A stretch of DNA of 64,000 bases from NCBI GenBank assembly GCA_014526335.1, contig JACTAT010000014.1, positions 4,668,840-4,732,839 of the forward strand. Direction: 5' to 3'. Position numbers and translations under genes: made by a program. This document shows positions 13,701 through 28,700 of this stretch, piece by piece. A model generated the notes under the pieces. It did no database searches and was not told where the DNA came from. It saw nothing but the letters and a program-made list of their open reading frames with translations. How positions within the stretch are numbered: position 1 is the first letter of the stretch; every line of letters begins with the position of its first letter. The stretch is from Chrysaora quinquecirrha (lineage: Eukaryota; Cnidaria; Scyphozoa; Semaeostomeae; Pelagiidae).

Positions 13701-16700
13701 TGCACAGGTAATAACATCTTGTATTTAAAACATTTGCTTGCATGAAACCAAGCTTTATCTAGATCTTAACAAAGGTTATGAGTGTAAAAATAAAGCCTAG
13801 CATTGCTTTTTGGCACAAAACTGTTTCGTTCTTTTCAGTTTTTTTTCATTTTAAAATCTCAAAATGCAGAAGTCTTGAAAAAGTTGATCAGATAACCAAT
13901 GAACCAGTCTATCACCCAGCCAATCCTTCTTCTTTAACCCAAAAAAAAATTGCCAGCAGCAATGATTCCTCCTCATCAAGATGATGTGCCAAAATCTATG
14001 ACCTCAAGCTAGATTTTTGACAATTGAACTAAAAATGCAGGCTCAGAGGGCTGCTTCATGTATTCTTCAGATTGATAAGCTCTTGTTGGATGGTGTTTAG
14101 CCAACTCATCTTTGAGGCTGTTCAAATTTCCTTGATCAGTTAATCAACTCTTATTTTCTTACAGTGTGTTGCTTGCATAGCAGCTGCAGAACTACCACAG
14201 AATCTATGGCCAGATCTTCTACAAATCTTAATTTTAAATGTTGAAAATGCTCAGAGTTCTTATCAATTAAAAGAAGCATCTTTGGAAGCTATTGGATACA
14301 TGTGCCAAGATATTGTAAGTAAAATAACTAAGCTATACTGTTAATGCAGAAAACTTCTGTCCTGATAATAGAAGGTATGATCATTGAATGACTGTCTATT
14401 TTGTCTTTACTAAAATGTGATTCTCTTTTCGTTTCTAGGAATCCCAGCATCTTGCCAACTTTTCTGGTAGTATTTTGCAAGCAATTGTCCATGGAATGAA
14501 AGATGAAACACCAAAGTAATTTTTTTAATTGTATCACTAATAATTGATACCTACAGTTTTCTTCTTCTTCTTAGTTACTCTGCCTTAAGACAGGTTTCTA
14601 TAGGGTGCATTCTTTTAGGTCATTTTTTGCATCCTTTTTTTTCTTGAGGCTTTCAAGAGATTGAAAGGCTGTTCGTTTGGACACCTCTCAGGGAATAATA
14701 GAGACTTTGCAGGCTCCAAAATCTCCTGACTCACGAGCTGAAAGATTTCCTGGACTTTGCAGAGAATCAGAGCTCTCAGTTTCAAATAAACTTTTCTGCA
14801 ATCTTCCGTCATCTGGGATTGAAAGAAGAAGATAAAATCCAAAGGAGATAAAAGTCAAAGAATGCACCCTTAGTTTCTCTAATTCATTCTGTGGTCTAAT
14901 GATCTTTTCTTCTGCTAGCGTAATATCAACCCTAATCAGTCAAGGTGCTGTGGCATCCTTGCCTAATCCAGCTGGTTCATTGTGTCAGAAGCTCAGCAAG
15001 TTCAGGCTTCGAGCCCCAGCTGCTACCGTAGTGTCGAGGCCAACATTTAAAGTCTTTATTAGTTAAGAAACTACTGAGATCATAGCGACTGATGCTAAAT
15101 ACACATTACAACTTCACCAAAATGTCTGACAACTATTTTGGAAACGTTCTTTAACCGAAAACTTGCCACTTTTACTTTTCAGCAACAACGTCAAATTTCA
15201 TGCCACAAATGCACTTCTTAACTCACTGGAGTTCACAAGAGCAAACTTCGAACAAGAGGTAAGAAAATGCATGTCAACTTTTGTCTGGTTATATATGATA
15301 TCCTCGTTGTTATAGTTTAATTCATATTCACTGGAAAATCGTTTATGTTCTGTCATATCCATGATATATAGATAGTGGGCTACATGGGGCTCCCAACGGT
15401 TTTCAATAAACAGTTTTAACTATCGAATCCCTTGACATGAGAAAACCAAAATGAACGAGATTATGCAAGAGGCTCAAAAGAGAAAGGATTCTCCTGAAGT
15501 CATTTTTTCTTCATTATTTGAGCAAGAATTTTACTGTTGATACGGACAACTTCACGCGAATTCAAATCCCGAAAACCCGACTTAGATGCTGTGTAAATGT
15601 TGTTAATCCATCCTCATTGTAATGTTGCTCTATTTTAGAGCCTTATCTGCTACGTGAGTCCTGCAACTCAGCTAAGCGATCTGCATCTGCTTTAGCCAGT
15701 GCTTGGTTAATCAAAACTTTCGCAAGAACAAATGGCGTTAAACATAAATTCAATTTTGTTGACTCTAAGCCACGAGCTGTTCCGTTACGTCACCTGCTAC
15801 ATCTATACTCTAAGACCTATTGTTTGGCACATCAATAGATGAGCAAAGATTTGTGGCTTCCTTGTCCCTTCCTTGTCTAAGCCAGCACCCTTGTGTGTAT
15901 CTAGAGCTCATAGGTTTCGGGCGTAACTCTTGTTAAAGCTGAATGCTTGAAGAGTCAAAGAGAGTCGGTAGTGGATGAAAAGATTAAAACCTTTAACAGT
16001 GATTTTTCGAGAGGATGTTAGCTTTTGCTCAGAACTCAAAAGTTTAAACCTGCCCAGGGTTTGTCAATTTCCTATTTTATCCGGAAAACAAAAGCTGTAC
16101 CTCGCACGATAATTGTCTAACTTTGTATCTGCAATTTAATTTTTAGCAAGAACGTAACTGCATCATGGAAGTTGTCTGCAATGCCACACAAACTCAACAG
16201 AAGAAAGTAAGTCAGATTTGTCTTTCAAAACATAACTTTTAAATAGAGGTACAATAACCCATCACAGTAATAGACAGAGCTGTTAACGGTAATTGGAAGC
16301 AGTGGTGTAGAGCTGCAAAACTAGGGGGTCTCTGGTGTGAATTTCGTTGAAGAACAATACCAAAATATGAAAAATGACCTTTTTCCTCAATAACTAGGGG
16401 GCTCAGCTCCCCCCATCTCTACACCCCTGATGGGAAGTTTAGCTACTTCTACTAAAAGTTGACTCGAGTTCAAATCTCAAAAACGGAAAGTGGATCAAGA
16501 AACATACCGATTTGAGGATTCAAAATGTTTTCTGCACATTCGTGTACCGTTCTTGATCTTCTGTTTTCCTCCACACCGTGAATGGAAATCCCTCTTAATA
16601 TTCTTTCACTTTGATCCTTTGAAGAATAAGTCTGTCTGCGTTTGTCATCCTAGTAGAGCTGCCCCAAGTCAATTTCTTAATATCCTTGTTCCAAGGTCCT

Positions 16701-19700
16701 CCATTCTGTGAAAGAACAAACGAGAAAAGGAGAGCAATTATCTCAACCTCGTCCCAAGGCCCCAAATCGAATTTCCTCGAATCTCAACCGTCAAATCGAT
16801 TTTGGCCCTGGTACTGGCCAAAAAATCTGCCAAAATACTGGCAACTTTGGCCTAGGCATAAAAAAAAACAACATTTACACAAATGTTGTTCAAAAAAATG
16901 TCGCACCCGACCCAGGCCTCTTTGAAAAGGTCTAAGAGTATTTCTCTATCACCCTCATGGAATGGTTGACGAAAGTAGAAGAACACTGAGGTCTAAACCC
17001 TAGTTTCCAAATCATTTTTAGCTTTAAATTTATCTTTTCAACTGTAATAGTTGCTAATTTTTAAGTCTTTGCTGGCCAACGTAGTTTTAATCATATTTTA
17101 AATTCAAAGGTACAAGTAGCAGCCCTGCAGTGTCTAGTGAAGATCGTATCTCTTTACTATGATTATATGGAAGCTTATTTCGGACAAGCACTCTTTACGG
17201 TAAATTCATAGAGATTTTGCCTTCATTGTTAATTCTTATCAAGTAATTGTAGATCAAGCTTTTGTAATGTTTCATAAGTTAGGGCCTGTTTACATGGAGG
17301 CTGGTCAGCCTGGTTAGCCGAGCTAGCTCGGTTAGGTGAGATCCTTTTTAAGAGCGTTTACATGGATAAATTTTCCAGCCCGGTTGGCCAAGCTAGCCTT
17401 GCTTATTAACACTTTTCCATTCTTTCCTGTCAGAATTTCATCTCGCCTGACCTGGCTGGCCTGCTCTCCATATAAACGCAAAGTGAACAAACAAAAGATT
17501 CTTTTGTTCCCGCAGATCTTGGCCAATTGATATCCGCGTCCGTTGATCACGGATCTCGGCTCATCGGGCTGGGTAATTGTCCATGTAAACGCAAGATTCG
17601 CAAACAAAAGAATTTATTGTTCTGTCAGATCTCGCTTGGCCAAGCCATCTCGCCTAACCGGGCTGGCCCGCTTCCATGTAAACAGGCCCTTAGAGATTTA
17701 GACAAGATTCTATCACATTATAACGTTGTTATAACCTACTCACTTATAAGGTGACAAGAAACGAAAAGCAGTCCGTCCCTTAGATTTCTATCGTTAGGTA
17801 GGTCCCTTTGTTTGGTGTTTCTTGTCGACACGTTGTTACCCCGTTGTTAACTTAGGCTAATGAGATAGTCTTGGAACATGTTTTTAAAGCATGTCCCCAT
17901 TAAATACTTGAGGATTTCTTGTGTGTTCGCTTTGTCCCCGTAGCTTTTGAGTATATGGGGAAGTGAACATCCCCATCACGTCGGGGATACAATGTCGCTG
18001 TCACGTCCGGGACACGACGGCGATGCGCCTCCGCTGCTTACAACTATATTGAGACCAGGTTTTGGATACAGTGTATGCTTCAATGCAATATATGCATTAT
18101 TACAGATGAAACGCCTCTGAGTCTGAAGGGAAACAAAGATCATCAGTTTTTGAGATAGACGAAAAATCAAGAAAAAAGACTTTGGGATTTTTTGAGGGAC
18201 AGGCGACAGTTAGACAATTTGTTTGCAAGAAGAATTGCTTTTTCGTTGGAGATACTACATCGTATTAGACATGATAGTCACCACTTATCATGACAAGCCT
18301 TTGATATTTAGTAGGGCAACGTTTCGAGAGAGATCCATCTCCCATCATCTACAGATACTATATGTTAGTGATGTACCTAAAGCTGTTTAATGTAGAAGCG
18401 TATAACAAGTCATATCTCAATCGATAGTGGTTTAATATTAAGTGTCTTTCAATCATAGATAACTGTGACAGCTATGGAATCAGACGAAGATGAAATAGCA
18501 TTACAAGGAATAGAATTCTGGTCATCTGTCTGTGATGAAGAAATGGATTTAGCTATTGAAGCAGCAGAGGTTGGGAAATTTAATCATCAAACATTAAATT
18601 ACTTTGAAATCTTTCGTCAATTTAAGTTAGCATTGTAATTTGCAGTTTCAAGTTGCATGCCCTCGCAGGGTTATGGAGAAATGTTTTTAAGCCTTATATT
18701 TCTAAGCCTTCTCATGCATTCTGTTAGTTGACTATTAACGTACCAAAATGTTCACTGCACCAAACTGGAGTCCCCAATGGTCAACAGTGTTCTTACATGC
18801 ATTTGTCTTCATATCATCAGAAAATATTTTATTAAATAATATCGAGGTCCCTAACTTTTCCCCGAAAATTATTATCGCTGGAAAAGGGTTGTAAGGAATA
18901 GTAACAGCCAGGGCTGTTGAGAGGCAGAGTTCACCCAGTGCTAATGTAATCGTACTGGGTTTTAGGGGGAAGTATTACGAGAATTTTCAATTCAATAACA
19001 GCCAAGGCCTAGGACCTCTGACCCTGCTTGACCCCTCTCTTGACGGTACTGGTAGAAACTTTATTGAGCTTCCCTCTTCTAAGTGAAGGTGAAGGTGAAA
19101 TGGTGTTTTAGCGCCAGTTGTAAGGAGCTCAGTAGTAGGTTAACTAATCGAGAATTCGACCCTGGCTGTGATGCTACTGTAGCTGGGGTCCGAACTCCGA
19201 CCTTGCTGAGCTTCTGACACCACAAGTCAGCTGGATTACACCACGACATATTCATAATCCTCAAAGTCCTAGCTGTATTTATAATCCTCATGAAATAAAG
19301 ATTTGATTGAAACCCTCATTATTTATAGCAATAAGCGTTTCCATTTGAACTGATTAGACACATTTATCATGTACATACATATTTTACAAACATGTCTTTG
19401 AAATTCCTCAGAATTAAATACACTACTTTCTATATGATTTTGTCCATATTCTATTTTCTATTTAGGCTGCTGAGACGAATTCCCAACCAGAAAGATTTAG
19501 CCGATATTATGCAAAGGGAGCACTGAGTTATCTTGTCCCTATTTTGTTAAAGAGTCTCACAAAACAGGTTAGATAAAGGTTGACTTTGTAGTTTACCAAC
19601 GCTTAGTTTCTAAAGACTTCAAGCAGCCATCACTTATTACATTATAGCCATTATTTTCAATCTGATCTCGCAATGAAAGTGATCAATCAATAAAATAGGC

Positions 19701-22700
19701 TACATCAATCTCACTGGTACAATACAAAACGTGCGTCGGTTATGGTTGCTTTATTTGGCCCGCGTCACAAGCTGTTTCATCATTTGTTGTTTGATTGTCT
19801 CTTTTCGACTTGATCTGTACCAGAATTAAGATTCATCAGTGCTTTGTCAATAAAATATTGCCTGTGATGCCTCTGCTGAAGAGGTGAAAGTGAAATGGTG
19901 ATTTAGCGCCAGTCGCCATGATCTCAGCAGTAGGTTAACTAATTGAGATCCCGACCCTGGCTGTGACGCTACAGTGGCTGGGCTCGAACTCTGACCACAC
20001 TGAGCTCTTGACACCACGATTCAGCTGGATAATACCACGATGCCACAGCACCTTCGCCCTCTTCAAATGTACCCTATTCAAGTATAGTTGTTAACATGGT
20101 GCCAAATTCCACCATGTGCCTATAAAAAAGTAAGAACAGGAAGAAAAACGAATGCATACAGTAGATCATTTGCTGTCTGATGTCATGAAGTAGTTTTTAT
20201 CGTGCCCGGTTTCGTCAAAAGTGACAAAACAAGCAACATAGCCAAGTCATGTTGCATTGCAACAGAGAGCAGGATTGTGTAAAAGCTGATAGCTGATAAG
20301 AGTAACTGTCTAGCAATGTCTAGCAAAATTGGCGGTTGGGCCTCTTCCACTGTTGATACTGTCTCCTCCGAAGGCTCCAAAGTCTACTTTTTCTGAATCT
20401 AGAAGAGATAAAGTCTCAAAAGATCGCATTCTCACTGTTTATATCTCTCATGTTTTCCTCTTGAATTAATTCCTTATATTTTAATATTCTATATATTTTA
20501 ATATCATAGGAAGAATACGACGATGAAGATGATTGGAATCCATGCAAAGCTGCTGGAGTTTGCCTGATGTTGTTGGCTGGCTGTGCAATGAATGACATTG
20601 TCAACTACGTTCTACCTTTTATCAGGGAGTCAATCACTAATACTGACTGGAAGTATAGAGATGCAGCAGTTATGGCATTCGGTTAGATCTTAATCATTGT
20701 TTGTCTTGAAATATTATCCTTTTTGTGTACCATTCCTGCAAGCAGATCATAGAGTGAATCTTGAAAACAAATCTTAAATTTCCTTTGTTATAGGCTGCAT
20801 TCTGGAAGGACCAGAGCCTGATGCTTTGAAGCCAGTGGTATTACAGGTATTAGAAGAAACATGTTTGTGTGATATTTTTGCCTGGGCAACAAGAGAAGGA
20901 GAAGTGACTTGTATGCCCTTGCGATGTATCAAGCCTGACTTTCGTCAACAGACTAGAATTGACCAAAGCCATTGCTCGAATTTCCCTGGTTCTGTAGATT
21001 TTCTTAACCAGGGCGATATAGATATTTCTCCCTGTTCTTAAGCAAATCATAACCGTTATATGCCCCCCACTAACACAAGACAAGCTGGCATTCTCTTTCT
21101 TGCTAGGAATTGCGACCCAAGCTAGATAAGCTCTGCTTCTCTTTAGTCGCATAGAATGCAAGCATTTTCATAGGCTTGTACTAGACTTTTACAAGTAATA
21201 GTTTTCGCCCCTTAGGCCAATCAGATATGGATAGGCCCCTCAGAAATATATCCACTCCCTCATTTTTATGTAAATGGTTATTGCTGTTGCTTAAGGCTGC
21301 TGATGATGTTTTTGAAGAATGGAAACTATGCTCGTTTGTTGTAAAATAAATTTGAATTGAATTGAATTAGGAAAACACAAATTTTAAGATACACGCTTTT
21401 TTTTTATAAAGAACCACTTTATAAGAAACCTACATTAGAAGGCCCGAAAATTTAAAGAACTTATACTACTAAAGAGAAAATCATTAAGGAACTTTTCAAT
21501 GTTGAATGCTTTTATCACTGCAAATAATCAAGAATTAGAAAGCCGGTTCCATTCATTTGCACTCGAAAATCACATAAATTGTACGTTAGGCATGTATCAA
21601 ATGTTTCCTTGAGTAGTCCCGAGCTTTCCTCACATGCAAGTGTCTCTCTATTATTATGACCACTGCATGTGCAGTTAAAATTACGGAACTATTAAGGAAC
21701 TTTTTGAACTACGATTGCCTCAAAAGAGGTCCAAAAATAAGGAACTTTAAGAACTAGGCCTTGAGGTAGGTTCCTTATAAAAAAGCGTGTAGATGGCTTT
21801 GGCCCTCCCTTGAGTGTACTGTGTGGTTGACACTTTTTCTAGACAACTTGAAAATGATCCTAACTCATCCAGTGCAGTTTTTGCTTCTGAATGCTTCTTG
21901 ATGCCTTGTTTTCTTGTAGGCAATGCCAGTACTTCTTGGCCTCATGAAAGACCAAAGTGTGATAGTACGAGATTCTGTTGCATGGACATTGAGTCGTATT
22001 TGTGAGCAAGTGCCGGATGCAGCCTTAGATGAAGCCAATTTAGATAACCTATTAAATGCATTGATGGAAAATCTTGACAGTGAGCCAAGAGTATCTGCTA
22101 ATGTCTGCTGGGTAAGTAGATTGTTTTTTTCCTGTAACGTTTCTGCAGTGGTAGATGGGGCGTGACCAAGTACTCCAGAAAAACAGCTCATTACCAACGT
22201 TTCATCGGAGAAATGTAACCCTTTTTAGGATGCTGGAAATCCTAGCCAACGTAGCGAAGGACAGCTTGAATAGCTGAAATTTATCATGTAGCTGCAAACT
22301 CAATTTTGCAAAGAGATTACTGGATATAAGGGCTGAGTTGTTAGCACATTCAACGGAGCTAACATTCCAGCCAGGGTAAAAAACTCTCATATAATCGGCT
22401 CTTAAGGTGGCAAAGATGTTCTAAAATGTTACACACCAACTGTATGGGTACCAGGATCCTCGGCCTCTACCAGACGAATAGAAAATATATGACGCTTGCT
22501 TATGAACCAAGTGATACATTATTTGATTATTAAGAACCTTGACAGTCTGCAGTTTATTTCACATTGAGAATATTCCTCTTGAAGTTAAAACGGCCTGAAA
22601 CATATTCTGACTACGTTGCATTTTATTCAATAACTGTTTGTTTATAAGCATCTTGTTAGAAAACTCCTGATCGTTCATTTCCAGGCACTTTATCCTGATT

Positions 22701-25700
22701 CTTCTTGTTTTTATAGGCATTTTCTTCACTAGCCGAAGCAGCATTCGATAACGCTCCATCAATGGAAGATGATGAACCCAGTACCTACATTCTATCTGGC
22801 AAATTCAAATTTATTGTTGAGAAAATCATTGCCACGGCTGAACGACATGATGCTGGACAGAGCAATCTCAGAAGTTCTGCTTATGAAGCTGTTATGGAAT
22901 TGATTAAGAATAGTCCAAAAGATTGTTATGAAACAGTTAAAGCTACTTTGATGGCTGTGCTCGATAGGATGTCTCGTATCTTGCAGCTCGAGGTAAGTCT
23001 TGAACCTTTCCTGAACGCTTCTCTTCCATAAAATTGGGATAATTCGACTGTCACACGATTTTATAAGACGGTCATTTCGGTTTGTAACTGATCTTCAAAG
23101 AAAACAGATCGAGTCACAGAAAATTCGAACAAGTTGATTTCTTTCCTACTTAAACGATACCATTTTCGCTACTTATTAGTTGTTCTACAATGATCACAAG
23201 TCTGGTTCCCATAGGATCGCAACAACCACACTCTTAGGTTGCTGTATTTAACATTCTGTTTTTTTGTTTATCTTCATAGAGTACTGGTTCGAACATTGGC
23301 GACCACAGTCAACATAATGATTTCAAATCTCTTCTTTGTGCTGTGCTGCAAAGTGGCATCAGAAAATTACAACCACAAGATGCTGAACAAGTTGGCGATG
23401 CAGTTATGGAAGCCATCTTACGCATGCTCAGTGTAACGAAAGCTGGTGGTGTACAGGAAGATGCCCTTATGGCATTGGGAACCCTTGTCGAAGGTTGGTT
23501 TGTGTTTCGAGAAAATATGACGCTATTCTGATCATCTTTAAACTCAATGAGTGCTTTGTCGTTAGATCACAATCGACCCAGTCGGACTGTCAAAAATTTG
23601 CTCTGTGAGATTTTCTGGATTCAGTCTGCAAAGATGGAGGTTTGCTTGAAATCTGGTTTGGTTTGGGGCCGGTCAGTTCGGACCCATGTCCATCTTTTAA
23701 ATCTTATTGAACATGCTGGTTCTATATTTTCATTGATTGATTGAAATGACAATGTCAGTGTACAGTAATGAATGTTCTTTTGCATTTGTTTATTTTCTCA
23801 TAGCCATCGGAGAGAAGTTTGCGAAATACTTGGAAGCATTCAAACCATTCCTAATCGCAGGATTAGGCAATCGATCTGAATACCAAGTAAGTTTTGCACT
23901 TTTTAAATAAGCAACTGCTCAGTAAGCAACTAGAGCTGGACTGATCTTAAGATGAAGCAACTTGAGGAGGGCTCAGTTGTAGTACTGTAAGCAACTAAGA
24001 AGTCAAAAGACCAAGCTGCAGCATCCAAACCTTCAGGAACGAACGTGTTTCCACTTACTTTCTCCCAAAAGTCTTGTGCTGTGTGCCTCACAGTTGATGA
24101 TATTGAACCAAGAAGTCAGGAGTGGTTGTGAGGTTCAAAAAATGCGAAGCAACGTCTAAGTGAGGGCTGAGATGTCCAAAATTTTAAGCAACTTTGAGGG
24201 CTAGACGACTTGGACGAAATTCTAATGCTTATAAAAAAGTGTAGTCTTTTTATTACATGTACCTTTATAGCCTGAAGGCCACACCCTTGTGTATCGAAAG
24301 CTAATTGAATGATCAGCCAGCTCAGTACCAAAAGTTGCTTATGAGCTATTTATTAGTACCTTACAACTTGGATAAATTTGTCTGGAGTTTATGCATAGCG
24401 TGTCGGTTGAATGTTTTCGTATCAAATTCAGTTTCAATACCTCCTTCATAATGCTGTATTGAAGATAATATTTGCAACGATTTGTAGCACAAGGGTATGT
24501 TATACCTCCTGGAGAAGTACTCTGTGTGTTATTTTGTATGGTCACTGTATGAAGCTTCAAGTAGGTCATGTCTGACAAAGACTTGGGCAGTCTGAATGGA
24601 TCTTTGTCCTGAGTCAACCATATTTTAAGTCATGCATGCAAATTGTATTATATTGATTGTATAATTTTCACAAAATTATCATCGTACAATGCCAAGATTA
24701 ATGAATGTTGTTCTGTTTTTCTGTAGGTCTGCATTGCTGCAACAGGAGTTGTTGGAGATCTCTGCCGTGCGTTAGGGGCAACAATGCTTCCTCTTTGCGA
24801 TGAGATCATGAACAAATTCATGGAAGGAATCGCGGTATGTTATTCTAGCAATCTCAAACAATCTGAAACAAATCATCAAACAATCTCAAGCAATCTGAAA
24901 CAAATCATCAAACAATCTGAAGCACTCTGATACAAATTAGCAAACAATCTGAAACAAATCATCAAACAATCTCAAACAATCTGAAACAAATCATCAAACA
25001 ATCTCAAACAATCTGAACCAAATCGTCAAACAATCTGAAGCAATCTGAAACAAATCATCAAACAATCTAAAACAATCTGAAACAAAGAATCGAACAATCT
25101 AAAACAATCTGAAACAAATCATCAAACAATCTGAAGCAATCTGAAACAAATCATCAAACAATCTGAAACAATCTGAAACAAATCATCAAACAATCTCAAA
25201 CAATCCCAAAAAAATCATCCAACAATCTCAAACAATCTGAAGCAAATCGTCAAACAATCTGAAACAAATCATTGAGCAATCTCAAACTATCTGAAACAAA
25301 TCGACAAACAATCTCAAACAATCTAAAATAAACCATCAAACAATCCTACATCCTGCTTAACAATATCATTTTAAGTATTTTCTGTATTTGTTAGTTTATT
25401 TCATCAGTTCCTTGTTGATGTATTGCCCACATTCTGTATAGATAACGTCAATAAATTCACAAATAAATTGTAACTCATTTTTGTTTTTTATATAGGATCA
25501 GTCAGTTCACCGCACTGTCAAGCCTCATATTTTGTCTGCATTTGGTGACATTGCACTTGCCATTGGACCAGGATTCTGTAAATATGCTGAACCTGTTTTA
25601 ATCACTTTGGAACAAGCTGCTGCAGCACCTGTAGATAAGGTAATGATTGTGTTCTTAATGCATATGCTTTGACATGCCGTTACCTCCAAGATACCTACAA

Positions 25701-28700
25701 CTGATTTGTTGATGGCCCTTATTGACTTTTTAAGGTTGAAAGTTTTACTGATGCACTTATAAACATGTTGCCAATCTATCTATCTGGTAGTTTATGTGAA
25801 TATTTACGGCATCATTTCTGCCTGTGTTGATTTATAGGTCGATGTAGTGAAGTTTCTAGGACCTTAAACCTTCGATAGATAATCGAGAACAAGACCTCGG
25901 ATATTCAATCTCGTATATAGAGGAATATGGGCAAATTACTTTGCCATGGAGACGGATACTAATGATTCTGGCAACTTTTGCGGGCCTTCTTGATCACCTT
26001 AATGCAACATCTAATGTTCTGATGCAGAATGCTTGTATTTGTAGATGAAAGGCACAAAAATGTCTGCAAAGTAAATTTTTGTTATGCTGTTTGGAACAAG
26101 GAACGTTCCTTTACTATTGTTAAGCGATGAGACAAGGGTTTAAACCTGGAATGTCTTTAAAAACCAGGATCACTGTACAGTTTGCAATGCTAAACATTGG
26201 AGCATTGTCTAAAAGGAGATAACTTCTGGAATGTTTTCATGTTTGTGCCATTGCCTTCATTTGTTGTAATGATTTTAGGATGATTTGGTACAAGTGCTCT
26301 TTATCTTTCAGAATGACTATGATATGATTGATTTCATGAATGAGCTAAGAGAATCATGTTTAGAAACATTTACTGGTATTGTACAAGGACTCAAGGGTGA
26401 TGATGACAAGAACGTTTGTCGTAAGTGTCTCTCTATATATTTCTTTTACTTTAGCACATGATTTTTTTGTTAATGCCTAGTCTGGGCTATTAAAACTCCT
26501 TTAAAGTGTAAAAATAACCCCTAACAAACTTGATTTATTGCTTAAAGGTGGGAAACTTGTTAATTTGCAGTCCAACAACATTAGGTGAAGGAAATCCACT
26601 TTTTGAAAATTACCAATAGACTCACTATAGTCACTGTCTCATTGCCAGACTGTTGCTTTCATGTTTTTGTTTTGCTCTTACTATTAAGGTTCTGCCGCCG
26701 CATTCTGCCTAATTGACAAGTGAAGTCAGAATCAGGACCACTGTTCTTCTCACAAAGCTGAGCCTTCTCAAGTCATCCAAATTTTTCACAGCTTCTACTC
26801 AGCTTTCCCTCTTTCCCTGGATCTTACGTTATTCAAGATTCTGAAGTAGCAAGCAAGCAGTTTGTTAACGCAGGTCAGAGGTTTTGGCCGCTATAAAGTT
26901 GATGCAGACCTGCAGCTTGTTCCCTTAGACTGATACAAGTTAACGAATACCCTGAGTTCTAATTTCCTGAATTCAGAAAGACAGACAGCTGAGTTGAATG
27001 TAGGCCTGTGGAAAGAAAGTGGTTCGGAGCATACGATTTGCCTGTAGTTAGCCGAACGCCTTGACTACCGGCCCCACCATAACCACCTCGAAAAGGGTTA
27101 CGTTAGCAGACTCGTGATTTGAAAATTGAGCGTCGTACCATTGAGATGAATAGGACGTGGAACAGACTTTCTTTCTCGGCCTCGTTTTGGTTGGTGCTCA
27201 GTTGTTTCGAGATTGAAATCAGCGTGAGGTTCATAAATGACGTCATTCATCAACCTTGTTTGCCGCCAACTACTTGCTTCAAACAACCATCCATTATCTG
27301 TCTCTTGCACTTACAATCAAATCCAGAGCCAAATTAATGAAAAACAACCCTTTACACAGTATGATGTGTAAATATAACTGTAATTCTAAATAAAGAGTAA
27401 CTTAAGCCTAAAATATTTGACGTAATCACTATTGTTTCTTAAACAATGATATCATAGCTATGCTACTGCGCAACTCATCGGAGCACGCTGAGTTATTTAA
27501 AATTTTGATGATTTTTCTCCCTGATAGCGGAGGAGTTTGTAAACCTCTTAACAACGATAAACGGTTGCTTCGATTGATCTATACCCTCAGTGGCTGATAT
27601 TGTTAGATCCAATAAAAAATTTAAGAAACCAAGATAAATAGTGATGACATCTATTCCATGAAATATGCATAGGTAAATAAAAAACAATCAACTTCCACTA
27701 TTTTCAAGGTTTGAATTATAGCCTATTGGATGAAATTGATTTTTGTAAATTTAATTAATTGCGTTCTAATTAAAATTATTATTTTCAAAGATTAAAATCA
27801 CCAGTTTGCTGAATATTTTTATTAAATCAACATTCATTAAATCCATATTCCATTTCATTAATTATTTTACATATATAACCGTCCTCTTGTCCTTACCCAG
27901 TTCACCTTTCTTCAGCATTTTGATTACATATCGCATTCTTTAGCATGTCAGTTCCTTTCCTCATCATCCGCAGGCTAGTCAATTCCATGCTAGATCTTTC
28001 AACATTTCCATTTCATACTGCACTCGTCAGCATGGTTCAGTTCGTGTCATACTGTGCATATCCCTGTAATAACTAGTCTGTCATAGAATAAGGCCCTTGC
28101 CAAACGATCAAACATTGTTCGTCAAACATTTGAAATTTGCTTGTCATGCAAAATGATTGACCGTTTGGCCATTTGTCGCAGATCATTGTATTTCAAACAT
28201 ACTTTGCTTGCATCCAACAAAAATATATTTAATATTTCAAAAAAATTATGCAACAAATTTAGCTTATTTTTCCCTGCCAAGCATTGTGTTTTGACGTGGC
28301 TAGACGGTCAAACATTGCTTGTAAAGCAAATCTCAAATGTTTGACCAACAATGTTTGATCGTTTGGCCAGGACCTAAGACCTCTACGTTCATTGAGTTTG
28401 GTTCGAGATCATAAACTATTTTACTTTATCTGAAAGACTGGAAGTCCTTTTGAGGCCCAGGCAAAACGATCGTACATTGTTTGACAAACATTTGAAATTT
28501 GCTTGTCAAGCAAACTGTATGACCGTTTGGCCATGTCTCAAAACATTGCTTGTCAAACATTAGGCCAAGGCCTAATACCTCTACGTTCATTTGAGTTTGG
28601 TTCATTCTTTTACACGTGGAGACCTGCGTAACTCGTGATGCAAAACCAATGAAAGCAGTGTCCTATTTTTGATGCTTGGTTTCTTAATAAGCCCCTTCTT

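Noticed and set aside
24850..25350. CRISPR-like regular repeats
   Set aside because: There are no unique spacers; units are degenerate 10-36-bp minisatellite words in a eukaryotic intron.
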